Source of the DNA: Thermodesulfobacteriota bacterium
GTDB lineage: Bacteria; Desulfobacterota; QYQD01
DNA length: 64,000 nucleotides
NCBI GenBank assembly: GCA_031082315.1
Contig: JAVHLC010000001.1
Span: 285,224 to 349,223 of the forward strand
Reading direction: 5' to 3'
Shown: positions 44,129-53,065 of the stretch, piece after piece
How positions within the stretch are numbered: position 1 is the first letter of the stretch
How the letters are laid out: every line of letters starts with the position of its first letter
Translations under genes and position numbers: made by a program
The notes under the pieces: model-generated
The model's database searches: none
The model's input: only the letters and a program-made list of their open reading frames with translations
What the model was told of the DNA's origin: nothing

Positions 44129-44478
44129 CGACAGGGTAATGAAGGATTTGTGCTGAAACCAGGCCGGTCTTCGGGTATCCTTTCTCCTCTGCTGAGGATC
44201 TTCTCACCAATCATTATTTCCCGGTATCCCCCTCACCTTTATGTCTCCAGGTAATAAAAAATAGACTTTCCCCGATCGAAAAGCCAATGTTGTTCTTTGT
44301 CTTATCGCCCCTATCTCTCTAATATTTAAATAGATTTTATCTTATTGTGTTATTTTGCAAGTTTTTATACGATTACCCCTGAACGCAGATTTCTACGAAA
44401 AAAATCGAGTCGATATAATCTATAATGTTATGCGCATGAACATACATAGGCTATGTAGGCTATAAATGGAGATGATGG
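44129..44478. other. Intergenic region with a short palindrome before the HIT-like gene
   Basis: No gene is seen in these 350 bp. Near the right end there is TATAAT (about 44,421) and a near-palindrome ACATAGGCTATGT (44,444-44,456), an operator-like site 23 bp before the next start codon. Confidence 0.35.
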
Positions 44479-45069
44479 ATGGGCGATAAGTACCCAAATA
44501 CTATGGAGAAAAGAACTTGGTTAAGGAAGCGGTCGGAAGATAACAACATTTACGTATATCTCGTAGAATCACCGCTGACATTTGGGCATTCACAGTTGAT
44601 CCTTAAAACGGAAAATGTAATTCCTGAGGAAGACATGTTTGGGATGGCCGCGCCCGTATTAGTGGAGAGCATACGCATTCTTAAGGAAAAAATACCTGGA
44701 GCCATGGAAGATCTTGTTTGGAAAAAACTTCGCGACTATACACAAGCAAGTGGAAGACTCATTAAGATATTAATATTAAAGGTCAGTGCTAACGAAAAGG
44801 AAAAACAATACAAAGTCCACATAGTACCTTATTTCGAATCGCATTTATGCCTAACCACAATATTATTTCAAAAGGGGAGAGACATAGATAAAGGTAAAAC
44901 CGGAGGAATGATTAGATGGTTAGGAGAGCAAGAAAAACGGGTCGACGATCAGATTGAAATATGGAGGGACACCTGTCATTTTCCAGTGGCCTTGGTAGAG
45001 TCCTTTGAATTGATAAAACTTGCTGACCACCTTAGAGGAAAAGAATACGCGGAAACGTTGGAAAAATAA
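44479..45069 (+). CDS. HIT-like protein with degenerate histidine triad (196 aa)
   Basis: The sequence VYLVESPLTFGHSQLILK matches the N-terminal half of HIT domains, in which a Pro-Leu-x-x-Gly-His step precedes the strand. YKVHIVPYFESHL sits where the His-x-His-x-His triad should be, but only one of the triad His positions is kept. A 200-residue length is longer than a plain HIT domain. It may be a non-catalytic or altered HIT protein. It lies in an accessory block directly next to a group II intron and hicBA. Confidence 0.55.
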   Translation: MGDKYPNTMEKRTWLRKRSEDNNIYVYLVESPLTFGHSQLILKTENVIPEEDMFGMAAPVLVESIRILKEKIPGAMEDLVWKKLRDYTQASGRLIKILILKVSANEKEKQYKVHIVPYFESHLCLTTILFQKGRDIDKGKTGGMIRWLGEQEKRVDDQIEIWRDTCHFPVALVESFELIKLADHLRGKEYAETLEK

Positions 45070-45089
45070 AGATAAAAATTGTTTGCATA

Positions 45090-45905
45090 ATCGGGTAGCC
45101 GGGGGTGTTTAGCCCCCAGCCCCCACACCACCTGGCATGCGGGTCCGCACCAGGCGGTTCATGAAGCCTATCGGGCCGTAGCCGGACAGTAGATGTTCAC
45201 CTACGAGTCTGGTGTTGATCCGGGTCGGGTACTTCAATGACGCGCCCCATGTCCACTCCTCCGGTCGGATTCATCGTGTCATGAAAGCTCATTGCTACTC
45301 CTTCCCTGCTTCATGTTCGGCCCTTCGGCGGTTCACGCCTACTATGGCCTCTGCTGACTTCTGCTCAATCACCCCATGGGTTACCCCTTGGGACGCTTCC
45401 TGGGCTGCCTTAGGGTACGGTGGCTTATCCATTCCTTTCGAAATGGGCCTCAGTCCGGCTCCCGTAGCAATCCAAGGACGCTCGTTGAGCAGATCTCCCC
45501 GGATAAGGACGTGGACTTTCGCTACACAACCGCGGCATTTACCATATCTCCCGAACCCGGGGCTTCGTCATGTTGTGCTGACTTGCCCGGAAACTTGGCC
45601 TTGTATGCCGTTTACTCGCCACGTCCTGTGGCTCGCCCTTCGGGCCAGCAAAGCTGTTCAAAATCGTTCATCCTGACGATTTTGTCTGTTCGTCGGCTCA
45701 TAGCTTTGCACTCCGGGTTACCGCTCCCTACGGTCGCTCTCGCCGTTGGCTCGTGGTCTCCGCTGCGCTTCGAACCCTTCAGACGGTCTCTCACGATTCC
45801 GCCCTTGCCTTCGGCTGGTACTTCTGCTAACGTATCACTACGTGGGCAGGGTTCACGTACAGGGGACTTGCACCCCTTAAGCTCACGCCCATGCCGGGCG
45901 TACAC
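45090..45905 (-). ncRNA. Group II intron lacking its reverse transcriptase ORF
   Basis: On the minus strand the 5' end GTGTACGCCCGGCATGGGCG (20 nt) fits the GUGYG start. It is followed by GGGGTGCAAGTCCCC and GGCCATAGTAGG-type segments of domains I-III. Near the 3' end, a 34-nt hairpin ACCGCCTGG..CGCATGCCAGGTGGT looks like domain V. GGGGGCTGGGGG..CCCCCGG is domain VI, ending CTACCCGAT. A vestigial ATG reading frame of about 30 codons sits where the RT ORF would be. Total 816 nt. Open frames inside (for example 45,212-45,676) are structural RNA read by chance. Exact 5' end is uncertain by a few bases. Confidence 0.72.
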
Positions 45906-45992
45906 CAGGCGGTGCACCGGATCGCCGATAAAGCTGGCTCCCGGTGACCTCCGTGTAGCGGCAAAATATTCAATAGTAAGGAGGTGATGACC

Positions 45993-46205
45993 ATGAAGAA
46001 CGAATATACCGCTGTTGTAAAAAAGGAAGACGACTGGTGGGTTGGGTGGATAGAAGAAGTGCCCGGAGTTAATTGCCAGGAAAGAACATACGAAGAATTG
46101 AAAGAAACACTGGAGATTACGCTAAGGGAAGCGCTGGAATTCAATCGCCAGGATGCCCTGACCGCCGCTGGCAGCGATTACAAGGAAGAAAAAATTGCCA
46201 TATGA
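45993..46205 (+). CDS. hicB: HicB-type antitoxin
   Basis: The ATG at 45,993 was chosen because AAGGAGGTG precedes it; GTG and ATG codons 3 and 2 codons earlier overlap the ribosome site. The 70 residues contain the HicB fold: YTAVVKKEDDWWVGWIEEVP then GVNCQERTYEELKETLEITL and REALEFNRQD. This is the partial RNase-H-like HicB domain without a C-terminal DNA-binding part. It overlaps hicA by ATGA. It normally neutralises the HicA mRNA interferase. Confidence 0.88.
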   Translation: MKNEYTAVVKKEDDWWVGWIEEVPGVNCQERTYEELKETLEITLREALEFNRQDALTAAGSDYKEEKIAI

Positions 46206-46390
46206 AAAGAAATGAACTTCTAAAGTATCTGCGCAGTCAAGGATGCGATCTTTTGAGGGAAGGCGGAAGACATTCATGGTGGCACAATCCTGCCTTGAAC
46301 AAGCGGTCGGCAATTCCACGACATTCCGAGATCAAGGATATCTTGGTAAAGAAGATATGCAGAGACCTTGGTGTAGAGCCCATCAAATAG
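46202..46390 (+). CDS. hicA: HicA-type mRNA interferase toxin
   Basis: The 62-residue product has the dsRBD-like HicA fold: MKRNELLKYLRSQGCDLLRE, then GGRHSWWHN with the catalytic His, and AIPRHSEIKDILVKKICRDL. It overlaps hicB by 4 bp. Antitoxin-first order is the reverse of the classical hicAB order, but hicBA arrangements are known. The TAG stop is followed by an attC-type palindrome, so the module looks like an integron cassette. Confidence 0.88.
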   Translation: MKRNELLKYLRSQGCDLLREGGRHSWWHNPALNKRSAIPRHSEIKDILVKKICRDLGVEPIK

Positions 46391-46391
46391 C

Positions 46392-46467
46392 CGCTAACAC
46401 AGCGCTACAGCCGACCGCTCAACCGCTACGCGGTTTCGGGTCGGCTGAGCTTGGCTGCCCGTTGGCT
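46392..46467 (+). other. attC site downstream of hicA (integron cassette recombination site)
   Basis: The left core CGCTAAC (46,392-46,398), arm AGCCGACC (46,409-46,416), inner hairpin AACCGC-TAC-GCGGTT (46,421-46,435), complementary arm GGTCGGCT (46,439-46,446) and right core GTTGGCT (46,461-46,467) follow the attC plan. At 76 nt it is a normal length. No integrase gene is in the window. Confidence 0.72.
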
Positions 46468-46583
46468 AGGCAAATCGGGATTAACTGAACTTGTTGAATA
46501 GAACTGGTAAGGTAATTTTTTCGCGTTGGGAAATTGGAGGCGTCTGAGGTATCTGATTATCATGGATGCTATGAATCAGCAAA

Positions 46584-46757
46584 CTATATGGTTTTTGATA
46601 ACCCTATGAGCTGTTCAAGGAACACCCTTACCTCTTCCTGTCTTTTTAAATAATAATCTGCCTCCGGGGTTCCCCCGATGCAGATGGATACGCCTCGTCC
46701 CTTTATGGCTTTGAAGGCATCCTCGTCCGTGGTGTCATCACCCACGTAGATCGGCAT
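46584..46757 (-). pseudogene. otsB: Trehalose-6-phosphate phosphatase (OtsB) C-terminal remnant
   Basis: The frame beginning PIYVGDDTTDEDAFKAIKGR is HAD motif 4 of OtsB, followed by GVSICIGGTPEADYYLKRQE and a VRVFLEQLIGL end. Only the last about 57 residues are present; all earlier catalytic motifs are lost. The first 20 bp overlap the end of the MscS gene in another frame, which shows a deletion that joined the two genes. Confidence 0.75.
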
Positions 46758-47796
46758 TTTTCTTTATCTGGTCCCTTTCTTCCTTAAGATAAACGGTGCG
46801 GTGCGGGAATGGAATCTCGATCCCCTCTTCTTTAAATCGTTTGAATATCCTCTTTCTAAGTTCGTGCTGGGCGAGATACTGGTCAACAAACTCTTGCACC
46901 TGGCATATCAGGGTAAAATCGAGGGAGCTGTCACCAAATCCGGGGATAAATCTGACCAAAGGCTCCGGGTCGGCCAGCAGGCCGGGTATCTCGCCGGCAG
47001 CCTTTTTTGTCTCTTCGACAAGGACTCTTTCCACCTTTTCGGGATCGGAGCTATAGCTTACCGAGACCGGAATCTGTAAAGACATCCTTTTCTCCGGCAG
47101 GTAATAGTTAGTCACTATGCTCTGGGACAGTTTGCTGTTCGGAATTACCACCATATTGTTAGGCAACATCCTTATCCGGGTAGTCCTCCAGGTGATATCC
47201 TCGACATAGCCCTCCTGGCCGTTTTCAAGCCTTACGAAATCTCCGATCCTTACGGACTTCTCCAGGAGTATGTGCACGCCGGCAAAGAGGTTGGAGAGGG
47301 TGTCTTGCAAGGCCAGGGCCACGGCCAACCCGCCCACGCCCAGGGCGGTGAGAAGAGGGGCTATTGATATACCGAGGGTGGTAAGTATTATCAAAAAACC
47401 TACGATCAAGATAGTACCATTTAAGATACCATGGACGAGACCGGTGGTGGGTATGGGAATAGCCGACTTCTCAATATAATTTCTAAATGCCTGTCCGGCC
47501 AGGTTAGCAGCGGCTATAGTGGCCGAAAGGATTAAAATGACGTGAATGGCTTTGCTTATATAAGATACGTATTTGGCCGGAAGTTCGGATATACCAAAAC
47601 CAAGGTATAGTCCGATGGCAATGCACCAGTAAATAGACGGGGTCCGGAGAGAGTGTACTATAAGGTCATCGATTTTTGTATGGCTCCTTTCCGCCCACTT
47701 GTGAAGAACTCTAAAGGCCATGCTCCTTACAAAAAATAGGACTGTTACAGAAAAAAGGCTTACTAAAATCGGAATGGTCATGCCTTTAATTGTCAA
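46738..47796 (-). CDS. MscS-family mechanosensitive ion channel
   Basis: A TTG at 47,794-47,796 with GGAGG 7 bp upstream is the favoured start; the product is 352 residues. There are about four N-terminal membrane helices. The pore helix and beta domain signature is ALGVGGLAVALALQDTLSN followed by EKSVRIGDFVRLENGQEGYV, WRTTRIRMLPNNMVVIPN and SYSSDP. It opens on membrane tension and releases solutes at hypo-osmotic shock. The C-terminal residues DQIKKNADLRG are read from otsB sequence in another frame, so the native terminus was lost in the deletion. Confidence 0.92.
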   Translation of the reverse strand: MTIKGMTIPILVSLFSVTVLFFVRSMAFRVLHKWAERSHTKIDDLIVHSLRTPSIYWCIAIGLYLGFGISELPAKYVSYISKAIHVILILSATIAAANLAGQAFRNYIEKSAIPIPTTGLVHGILNGTILIVGFLIILTTLGISIAPLLTALGVGGLAVALALQDTLSNLFAGVHILLEKSVRIGDFVRLENGQEGYVEDITWRTTRIRMLPNNMVVIPNSKLSQSIVTNYYLPEKRMSLQIPVSVSYSSDPEKVERVLVEETKKAAGEIPGLLADPEPLVRFIPGFGDSSLDFTLICQVQEFVDQYLAQHELRKRIFKRFKEEGIEIPFPHRTVYLKEERDQIKKNADLRG

Positions 47797-48046
47797 ATTC
47801 GCACCTCCGGGACACACTTTTTAGGGAAAATCTGAGAGCTTAAAAGGACATCTTGGTGAACCTGTTATAAGGTAACACAGGACCGGCCAAAGATACAAGC
47901 CCTGCCCGGCTACTACTGCACCGCTTTTCTCTACACGATAAATTCTTTTGAGCCGCCTGCCCCGAGCCTATTCCTTTTCATGCTGTAGCTATTGACATTT
48001 GCAGCCTGGATTTCTATAACCAGTATGAGATAATCTTAAATACACA

Positions 48047-49846
48047 TTGAATAACACCAAGCTAAACTTGAAAATCGATAAAGCGCAATTCTTTGCCTTG
48101 GGCAAATGGTTTTTAAATTATGTCCTGATCGGTGTTATCGCCGGTTGCGGAGCTATCATATTTTATTTCTTATGCCAGGTTGGGCTACATTATTTTCTGG
48201 ATTTCTTGGCTGGTTACCGCCCGCCCCATCCCGCTGGTGAAGCCCCTTTATTCAAGGAATTCTCAACTCCTTTCCGGCGGTGGGCGCTGTTGCTGGTGCC
48301 GGCCCTGGGCGGGCTTGTCAGCGGCTGGCTGGTTTATACTTTTGCCCCGGAGGCAGAAGGCCACGGCACTGACGCCGCCATTGAGGCGTATCACAAAAAG
48401 GGAGGGTTCATAAGATCCAGAGTCCCCGTTATTAAGACCCTGGCCTCTTTTATAACTTTAGGTACGGGAGGCTCAGGAGGACGGGAGGGCCCCATTGCCC
48501 AGATTGGAGCCGGCTTTGGCTCATTTCTGGCTACTCGTTTGAGGCTATCGGACCGGGAGCGCCGGATCATGCTGGCCGCAGGTATGGCGGCCGGCGTAGG
48601 AAGCATATTCCGGGCGCCGTTGGCTGGTGCATTATTTGCGGCTGAGGTTTTATACAAGGAAGCCGAGTTTGAATCTGAAGTCCTTATCCCGGCCGGCATT
48701 TCTTCCGTGGTCGCCTATTGTATCTTTTGTCTGGTTTTTGGCTGGGGGTCGCTTTTCAGCACCCACGATTTTGTTTTTAATGATCCACGCCAGCTCTTCC
48801 CATATTCGGTTCTTGCCCTAATACTGGCCGGCGCCGCCTTCCTTTATGTCAAAATTTTCTACGGCGTCCACGATATCTTCAAAAGCATAAACCTCCCTAA
48901 TTATATCAAACCGGCAATAGGTGGCTTTTTGACCGGCTGCATAGGCTTTTTTTTGCCTCAAACACTGGCCTTCGGGTATGGCTTTATACAGATGACCCTG
49001 AACAATCTGGTGGCCATCCCCGTTTTAGTTGCGGTGGGACTGGGCAAGATATTGACCACTTCCCTCTCTATAGGTTCCGGTGGCAGTGGAGGGGTCTTTG
49101 GTCCGGCCATGGTTATAGGAGCTTCTTTAGGCGCAGCCGTGGGGCAGGCCTTTCATTATCTGATGCCCGATATAGTCCAGCAACCGGCAGCATTTGCCAT
49201 TGTGGGTATGGCTGGTTTCTTTTCTGCGGCCTCCAAGGCCCCGTTTTCTACCATCATCATGGTAAGTGAAATGACCGGTTCCTATCATCTGCTTCTTCCG
49301 GCCCTCCTGGTCTGTACCCTGGCCTTTATCTTTTCGCGGAAATGGACCATTTATCATAAACAGGTTTCTTCACGCATTGATTCACCCGCCCATGCCGGGG
49401 ACTTCCTAACGGATCTTTTGGAGGGACTAACCGTCCGCAGCCTGGAAAACAAGATAAGAAAAATAGTTACCGTACAAGAAAATGTTAAGTTCAAAGATTT
49501 CTTATATACCTTCTCTCATGCAGAGCAACACTACTTTCCGGTAATAAACAGCCGGAATCAGTTGACCGGCATCTTCTCCATTAATGATATCCGACACCAT
49601 CTCTTTGAGCATGACCTCGATGACCTGGTCATCATGAAAGACATCGCCTGGTCAGAAGTCATAACCACGCATCTCGCCGAAGATCTGCATACGGTCCTGA
49701 AAAAATTCACGGCGAAAAATATTGACATGCTCCCCGTGGTAAGGGAAGACAACCCCAGGGAACTGATCGGCATGTTATCCCGCCGGGACGTGATCGAATT
49801 GTATAATCAGAAGGTCTCTGACTTGCAACGTCTGAAGGGGTCTTGA
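48047..49846 (+). CDS. ClC-family chloride channel/transporter with CBS domains
   Basis: The 599-residue protein has the ClC membrane core with GTGGSGGREGPIAQIGAGFG (GREGP selectivity motif) at about 142-160. GSGGSGGVFGPAMVIGASLG is near residue 347. Two CBS domains follow (about 450-590), with RHHLFEHDLDDLVIMKD and LTGIFSINDIRHHL, DMLPVVREDNPRELIGMLSR. The start is TTG (48,047). It moves chloride, possibly coupled to protons, and suits a locus of osmotic and ion functions. It is convergent with the TreT-like gene. Confidence 0.93.
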   Translation: MNNTKLNLKIDKAQFFALGKWFLNYVLIGVIAGCGAIIFYFLCQVGLHYFLDFLAGYRPPHPAGEAPLFKEFSTPFRRWALLLVPALGGLVSGWLVYTFAPEAEGHGTDAAIEAYHKKGGFIRSRVPVIKTLASFITLGTGGSGGREGPIAQIGAGFGSFLATRLRLSDRERRIMLAAGMAAGVGSIFRAPLAGALFAAEVLYKEAEFESEVLIPAGISSVVAYCIFCLVFGWGSLFSTHDFVFNDPRQLFPYSVLALILAGAAFLYVKIFYGVHDIFKSINLPNYIKPAIGGFLTGCIGFFLPQTLAFGYGFIQMTLNNLVAIPVLVAVGLGKILTTSLSIGSGGSGGVFGPAMVIGASLGAAVGQAFHYLMPDIVQQPAAFAIVGMAGFFSAASKAPFSTIIMVSEMTGSYHLLLPALLVCTLAFIFSRKWTIYHKQVSSRIDSPAHAGDFLTDLLEGLTVRSLENKIRKIVTVQENVKFKDFLYTFSHAEQHYFPVINSRNQLTGIFSINDIRHHLFEHDLDDLVIMKDIAWSEVITTHLAEDLHTVLKKFTAKNIDMLPVVREDNPRELIGMLSRRDVIELYNQKVSDLQRLKGS

Positions 49847-49854
49847 AAAGACAC

Positions 49855-51066
49855 TCACAGCTCCAAAACGTTCTTTCCCTTGTTCTCTAACGCATACCAG
49901 ACCGAAAGATAGTCTCTTGTCTGCCTGGTTATAAGGAAATTAATCCGCACATATTCCCTGCCTTTTTCACCCATCTGCGCCGCCATTTCCGGATTATTCA
50001 AAAACTGCCTTATCCTGAAGGCGGCGCCTTCCACAGAATGTACAAGAAAGCCGGTTACGCCGTGGACTATTTGCAGAGGGATACCGCCCACGGCCCCACC
50101 TATGACCGGCTTTCCCTTCCACATGGCCTCGGAAACGGTAAGGCCGAAACCTTCCCGCGTGGACTTTTGCAGAATAACATCCGCCATCCTCTGCAGGGCG
50201 TTTATGTCCCTGTCGCTGAATGCCGGTAACAAGAGAATAAATATGTCGGGATCATCGGCCGCATATTCTCTTACCTCTTTTAAAACCTCCTCCCCTTCCG
50301 GATCATCCGCCGCCGGGCTCCCTGCCAAAACAAGAATACAATCATTATATTTCTTGACTACCTTATAAGCCCTTATTACCCCTGTCGGATCCTTAAACCG
50401 GTCAAATCTTGAGACCTGTAAGATTATCGGCCTGTCTCTTGGTATCTGAAGTCGTTCCGAAACCTCTCCTATTTCCTGTTCGGTAAGTTCCCGGTTCTTT
50501 TCACTCAGGGGGTCGATAGATGGAGCGATGATAAATTCGTCTATAGGCATGGACCGTGCGAATCTGGCCACAGAAAAGATGGCGGCGTCATATTTTTCCC
50601 AATAACGCCTCAGATAATCGCTCACTTTTTTCAAAGGGTTCGCGGCATCGATGTGACATCTCCATATCCATTTTCCGGTTTTCCTGAACTCGATGAGAGG
50701 GGCCGGCTGGGGATCGTGGATTAAAACCGCATCTGCATCCAGGTTGAGCTTTCCTGCGTTTCTTTTGTTTACCTCATAATGGTATTCCCACATTTCCTTG
50801 CTGATATGGTCAAGATTCCCCTGAATCGTGTTGTGGATTTTTTTGGTTATATCAAAAAACTTGTCATCTCCCTCAATGACTTCCCACCTTGCATTTATGT
50901 CCAATTCCCGAAGCAGGGGGATCATTCTCTGGAGTATCTCGGCCACTCCACCACCGGCCCGGGTAGAGTTTATGTGGAGAAAAGACCTGTTCCTTAATTT
51001 CTCGCCGAGCTTCTGTAGTAGTTGCAAGTCTCCTTTGGGCACAATGCCTGAGTAATCTGAGATCAT
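49855..51066 (-). CDS. treT: Trehalose synthase TreT-like glycosyltransferase (GT4)
   Basis: The 403-residue product begins GEKLRNRSFLHINSTRAGGGVAEIL and has the GT-B donor site with LQVSRFDRFKDPTGVIRAYK. EGFGLTVSEAMWKGKPVIGG follows as the E(x7)E motif region of GT4. This matches TreT-type enzymes that make trehalose from a nucleotide-sugar plus glucose in one step, and are also reversible. It lies 3 bp after the DUF5752 gene and was probably translated with it. An otsB remnant 3 kb away suggests that a second trehalose route has been lost. Confidence 0.82.
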   Translation of the reverse strand: MISDYSGIVPKGDLQLLQKLGEKLRNRSFLHINSTRAGGGVAEILQRMIPLLRELDINARWEVIEGDDKFFDITKKIHNTIQGNLDHISKEMWEYHYEVNKRNAGKLNLDADAVLIHDPQPAPLIEFRKTGKWIWRCHIDAANPLKKVSDYLRRYWEKYDAAIFSVARFARSMPIDEFIIAPSIDPLSEKNRELTEQEIGEVSERLQIPRDRPIILQVSRFDRFKDPTGVIRAYKVVKKYNDCILVLAGSPAADDPEGEEVLKEVREYAADDPDIFILLLPAFSDRDINALQRMADVILQKSTREGFGLTVSEAMWKGKPVIGGAVGGIPLQIVHGVTGFLVHSVEGAAFRIRQFLNNPEMAAQMGEKGREYVRINFLITRQTRDYLSVWYALENKGKNVLEL

Positions 51067-51069
51067 CGC

Positions 51070-51735
51070 CTACATAACCTCCATGTCGCGCCTGGCCTCT
51101 TTCTCAACCACGTTGGTTATATGGTTCCTGATCTCCTCTATGCTATGCATAAAAGGGTCTATGGCCCTTATCTTTTCTCCTAGATCTTTCTTTTCCAGAG
51201 AGCTCTCTATCCACGCAGAAAAATCATCTATGCCGCCGCCCAGACGCATCCTTGCCTCGTAGAAATGATAATATATCGACCCGGCATCCACATATTTTAT
51301 AGCCATTAAGAATTCGGCAAGATTCTTTGCCCTTATCCCGACCGGAAATATGAGGGTTATGGTCTCATTAAAATGGAATTCATCTCCAGGCATAGCCTCT
51401 CTTGGCTCAGGAAAATCTATTAAATAATGATCGATTACCGCCACCAGCGCACTGCGCAAAGCCTCTATAGTCTTAAATTCGTATGGGTCTAGAACTGATA
51501 GATGCTCGGCAAGCGCCTCTTCTTCCAGACTTTATCCGGCCCATTGGGCAAAATCGTTGGTATATTGATAGATATGACCCTTCAAGAAATATTGGTAGGT
51601 GTGATGAAATATGGCTTCATCACTGACACGAGCAATTATGTCTCTGAGTTCCCGGAGATTTTTTGCCTTTTCACCTGTGGATTTTAGTATGCTCGCACAC
51701 TGTCTGAACTCGAAGGGTGGTATGGGTTTTTCCAT
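51070..51735 (-). pseudogene. DUF5752-family gene interrupted by one in-frame TAA
   Basis: The frame opens PIPPFEFRQCASILKSTGEK and runs to NDFAQWAG, where TAA (51,532-51,534) interrupts it. The same frame continues SLEEEALAEHLSVLDPYEF, then IDHYLIDFPEPREAMPGDEF and NETITLIFPVGIRAKNLAE to the TAG at 51,070, for 222 codons in total. The family commonly accompanies trehalose or sucrose glycosyltransferases; its function is unknown. A CAA-to-TAA change is the simplest explanation; two separate short genes are less likely because the second half starts only at TTG without a ribosome site. Confidence 0.7.
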
Positions 51736-51793
51736 AGAGCGTCTGAAGCGTTCGTTTCTTTCCTATCTTCCTTATCGGTAAGAGCTGCTGCCC

Positions 51794-52792
51794 CTACCTT
51801 TTTGTATAGAGTAACATAAGGTTAACAAGATAAACAAGCACTATCCCAACCGAGTCCCAGGCCAAAAACAGCCTTTTTCTGCCTGCCCGATAGGTCAGAC
51901 CGATGATAGCAATAGCGGTCATCGCTATAGCAGAAAGGGCCGAGATCAGGTGATTCTGTTGCACAAAAGATAGAAGGGGGCCTTCTACAAAAAATATGTC
52001 GTCTAAGGCCAGAATGGCTATATTAAAAAGATTGCTTCCAAAAAGATTTCCGATAGCCAAGTCTATAGCGTTCATCTTTACCGCAGAGACAGAGACCACT
52101 ACCTCCGGGAGCGACGTGGCCGCAGCAATGAAAATATTTCCTACAAAGGTCTGACCGAGGCCCGTAGTTTCAGCAATACCCTTGCCAATACCGGGGAGAC
52201 ACGCACCCGCAATTATAACCAGGACAGCGTGAATAGAATACCCCAGGTAAGCAGTCCTCTTCTGGATCTCCCCATATTTCAATCCTATAACCTTTTCTCT
52301 CGCAGCCGATCTCTGCTGCTTCTCATAAAAGAAGATAAGCCGCATAGCCACCAGGTAGATAAGAATAAACAGAATACTATAAAGACTGATCCAGCCAACG
52401 GTTACGGCCATACTATTAAAGCAGGCACTGAGGGCCACCAAAGAAAGGAGAAGGATCCCGAAGCCTGCGGCCAAGGTCTGCCCTTGGTGGGCCCTCGAAG
52501 ATAAGGGGATGCGCCCGACAACAGCATCCAGTGCCGCCAGTATCAGCATGTTAAGGGCGCAGCTACCAAGAATGTCTCCGGCAGCGATGTCTGGGGTATG
52601 GGTGTAGATTACGGAGCTCAGCCCGGTAGCCAGTTCAGGCAGCGAAGTCACCGAGGCCATCAGAACCACTCCTACCCAGGTCCTTCCCAGGCCCGACTTC
52701 TCGGCTATGATATCGCCATAAACGGAAAGTCTGGCGCCTGAATAAAGGATAGCCAGTGTAGCGATTACAAATTTAAGCCAGAGGATTGCCAT
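51794..52792 (-). CDS. Sodium/calcium exchanger family (CaCA) antiporter
   Basis: This 332-residue membrane protein has about ten helices in two inverted repeats. The two alpha-repeats carry ARLSVYGDIIAEKSGLGRTWVGVVLMASVTSLPELATGLSS (split here as GRTWVGVVLMASVTSLPELA) and GLGQTFVGNIFIAAATSLPE followed by VVVSVSAVKMNAIDLAIGNL. The Ser-Leu-Pro-Glu residues bind cations. It is separated from the DUF5752 gene by 58 bp on the same strand. Likely role is Na+/Ca2+ or H+/Ca2+ exchange. Confidence 0.93.
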   Translation of the reverse strand: MAILWLKFVIATLAILYSGARLSVYGDIIAEKSGLGRTWVGVVLMASVTSLPELATGLSSVIYTHTPDIAAGDILGSCALNMLILAALDAVVGRIPLSSRAHQGQTLAAGFGILLLSLVALSACFNSMAVTVGWISLYSILFILIYLVAMRLIFFYEKQQRSAAREKVIGLKYGEIQKRTAYLGYSIHAVLVIIAGACLPGIGKGIAETTGLGQTFVGNIFIAAATSLPEVVVSVSAVKMNAIDLAIGNLFGSNLFNIAILALDDIFFVEGPLLSFVQQNHLISALSAIAMTAIAIIGLTYRAGRKRLFLAWDSVGIVLVYLVNLMLLYTKR

Positions 52793-52840
52793 TGTCCCCG
52801 GAGATTGTCTTTTCGTGTGGTCTTGAACCTGAACTAACTA

Positions 52841-52999
52841 GTGTTCATCCGGAAACTACTGTTTCCGGCTTCACGCTTTCAGCGATCAGCAATTAGCTGT
52901 CAGCAAAAACCTAAGACAAACAACATATTAAGCTGAACGCTGATGGCTGAGTGCTGATAGCTCATCCGGAATTTTTTGGTTTCCGGATGAAAACTAACT
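52841..52999. repeat. MITE-like dispersed repeat, copy 3 (divergent promoter region)
   Basis: The termini are TAGTGTTCATCCGGAAAC and GTTTCCGGATGAAAACTA, perfect over 13 bp as inverted repeats. The flanking sequence has AACTAACTA on both sides. The interior has CTTTCAGCGATCAGC and AGCTGAACGCTGATGGCTGA. It sits between divergently transcribed genes, unlike copies 1 and 2, so its role cannot be only that of a terminator. Confidence 0.72.
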
Positions 53000-53065
53000 A
53001 TTTGATATATCCGTGCCATCATATTAATATAAAGCTTATCATACCTCTCCAAAACAGGCAATCTT

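Noticed and set aside
44129-44478. Riboswitch upstream of the HIT-like gene
   Set aside because: No recognisable aptamer motif was found; only a short palindrome and a possible -10 element are visible.
45212-45987. Two long plus-strand open frames across the intron
   Set aside because: They overlap each other and the recognisable intron structural domains, and the translation is not protein-like.
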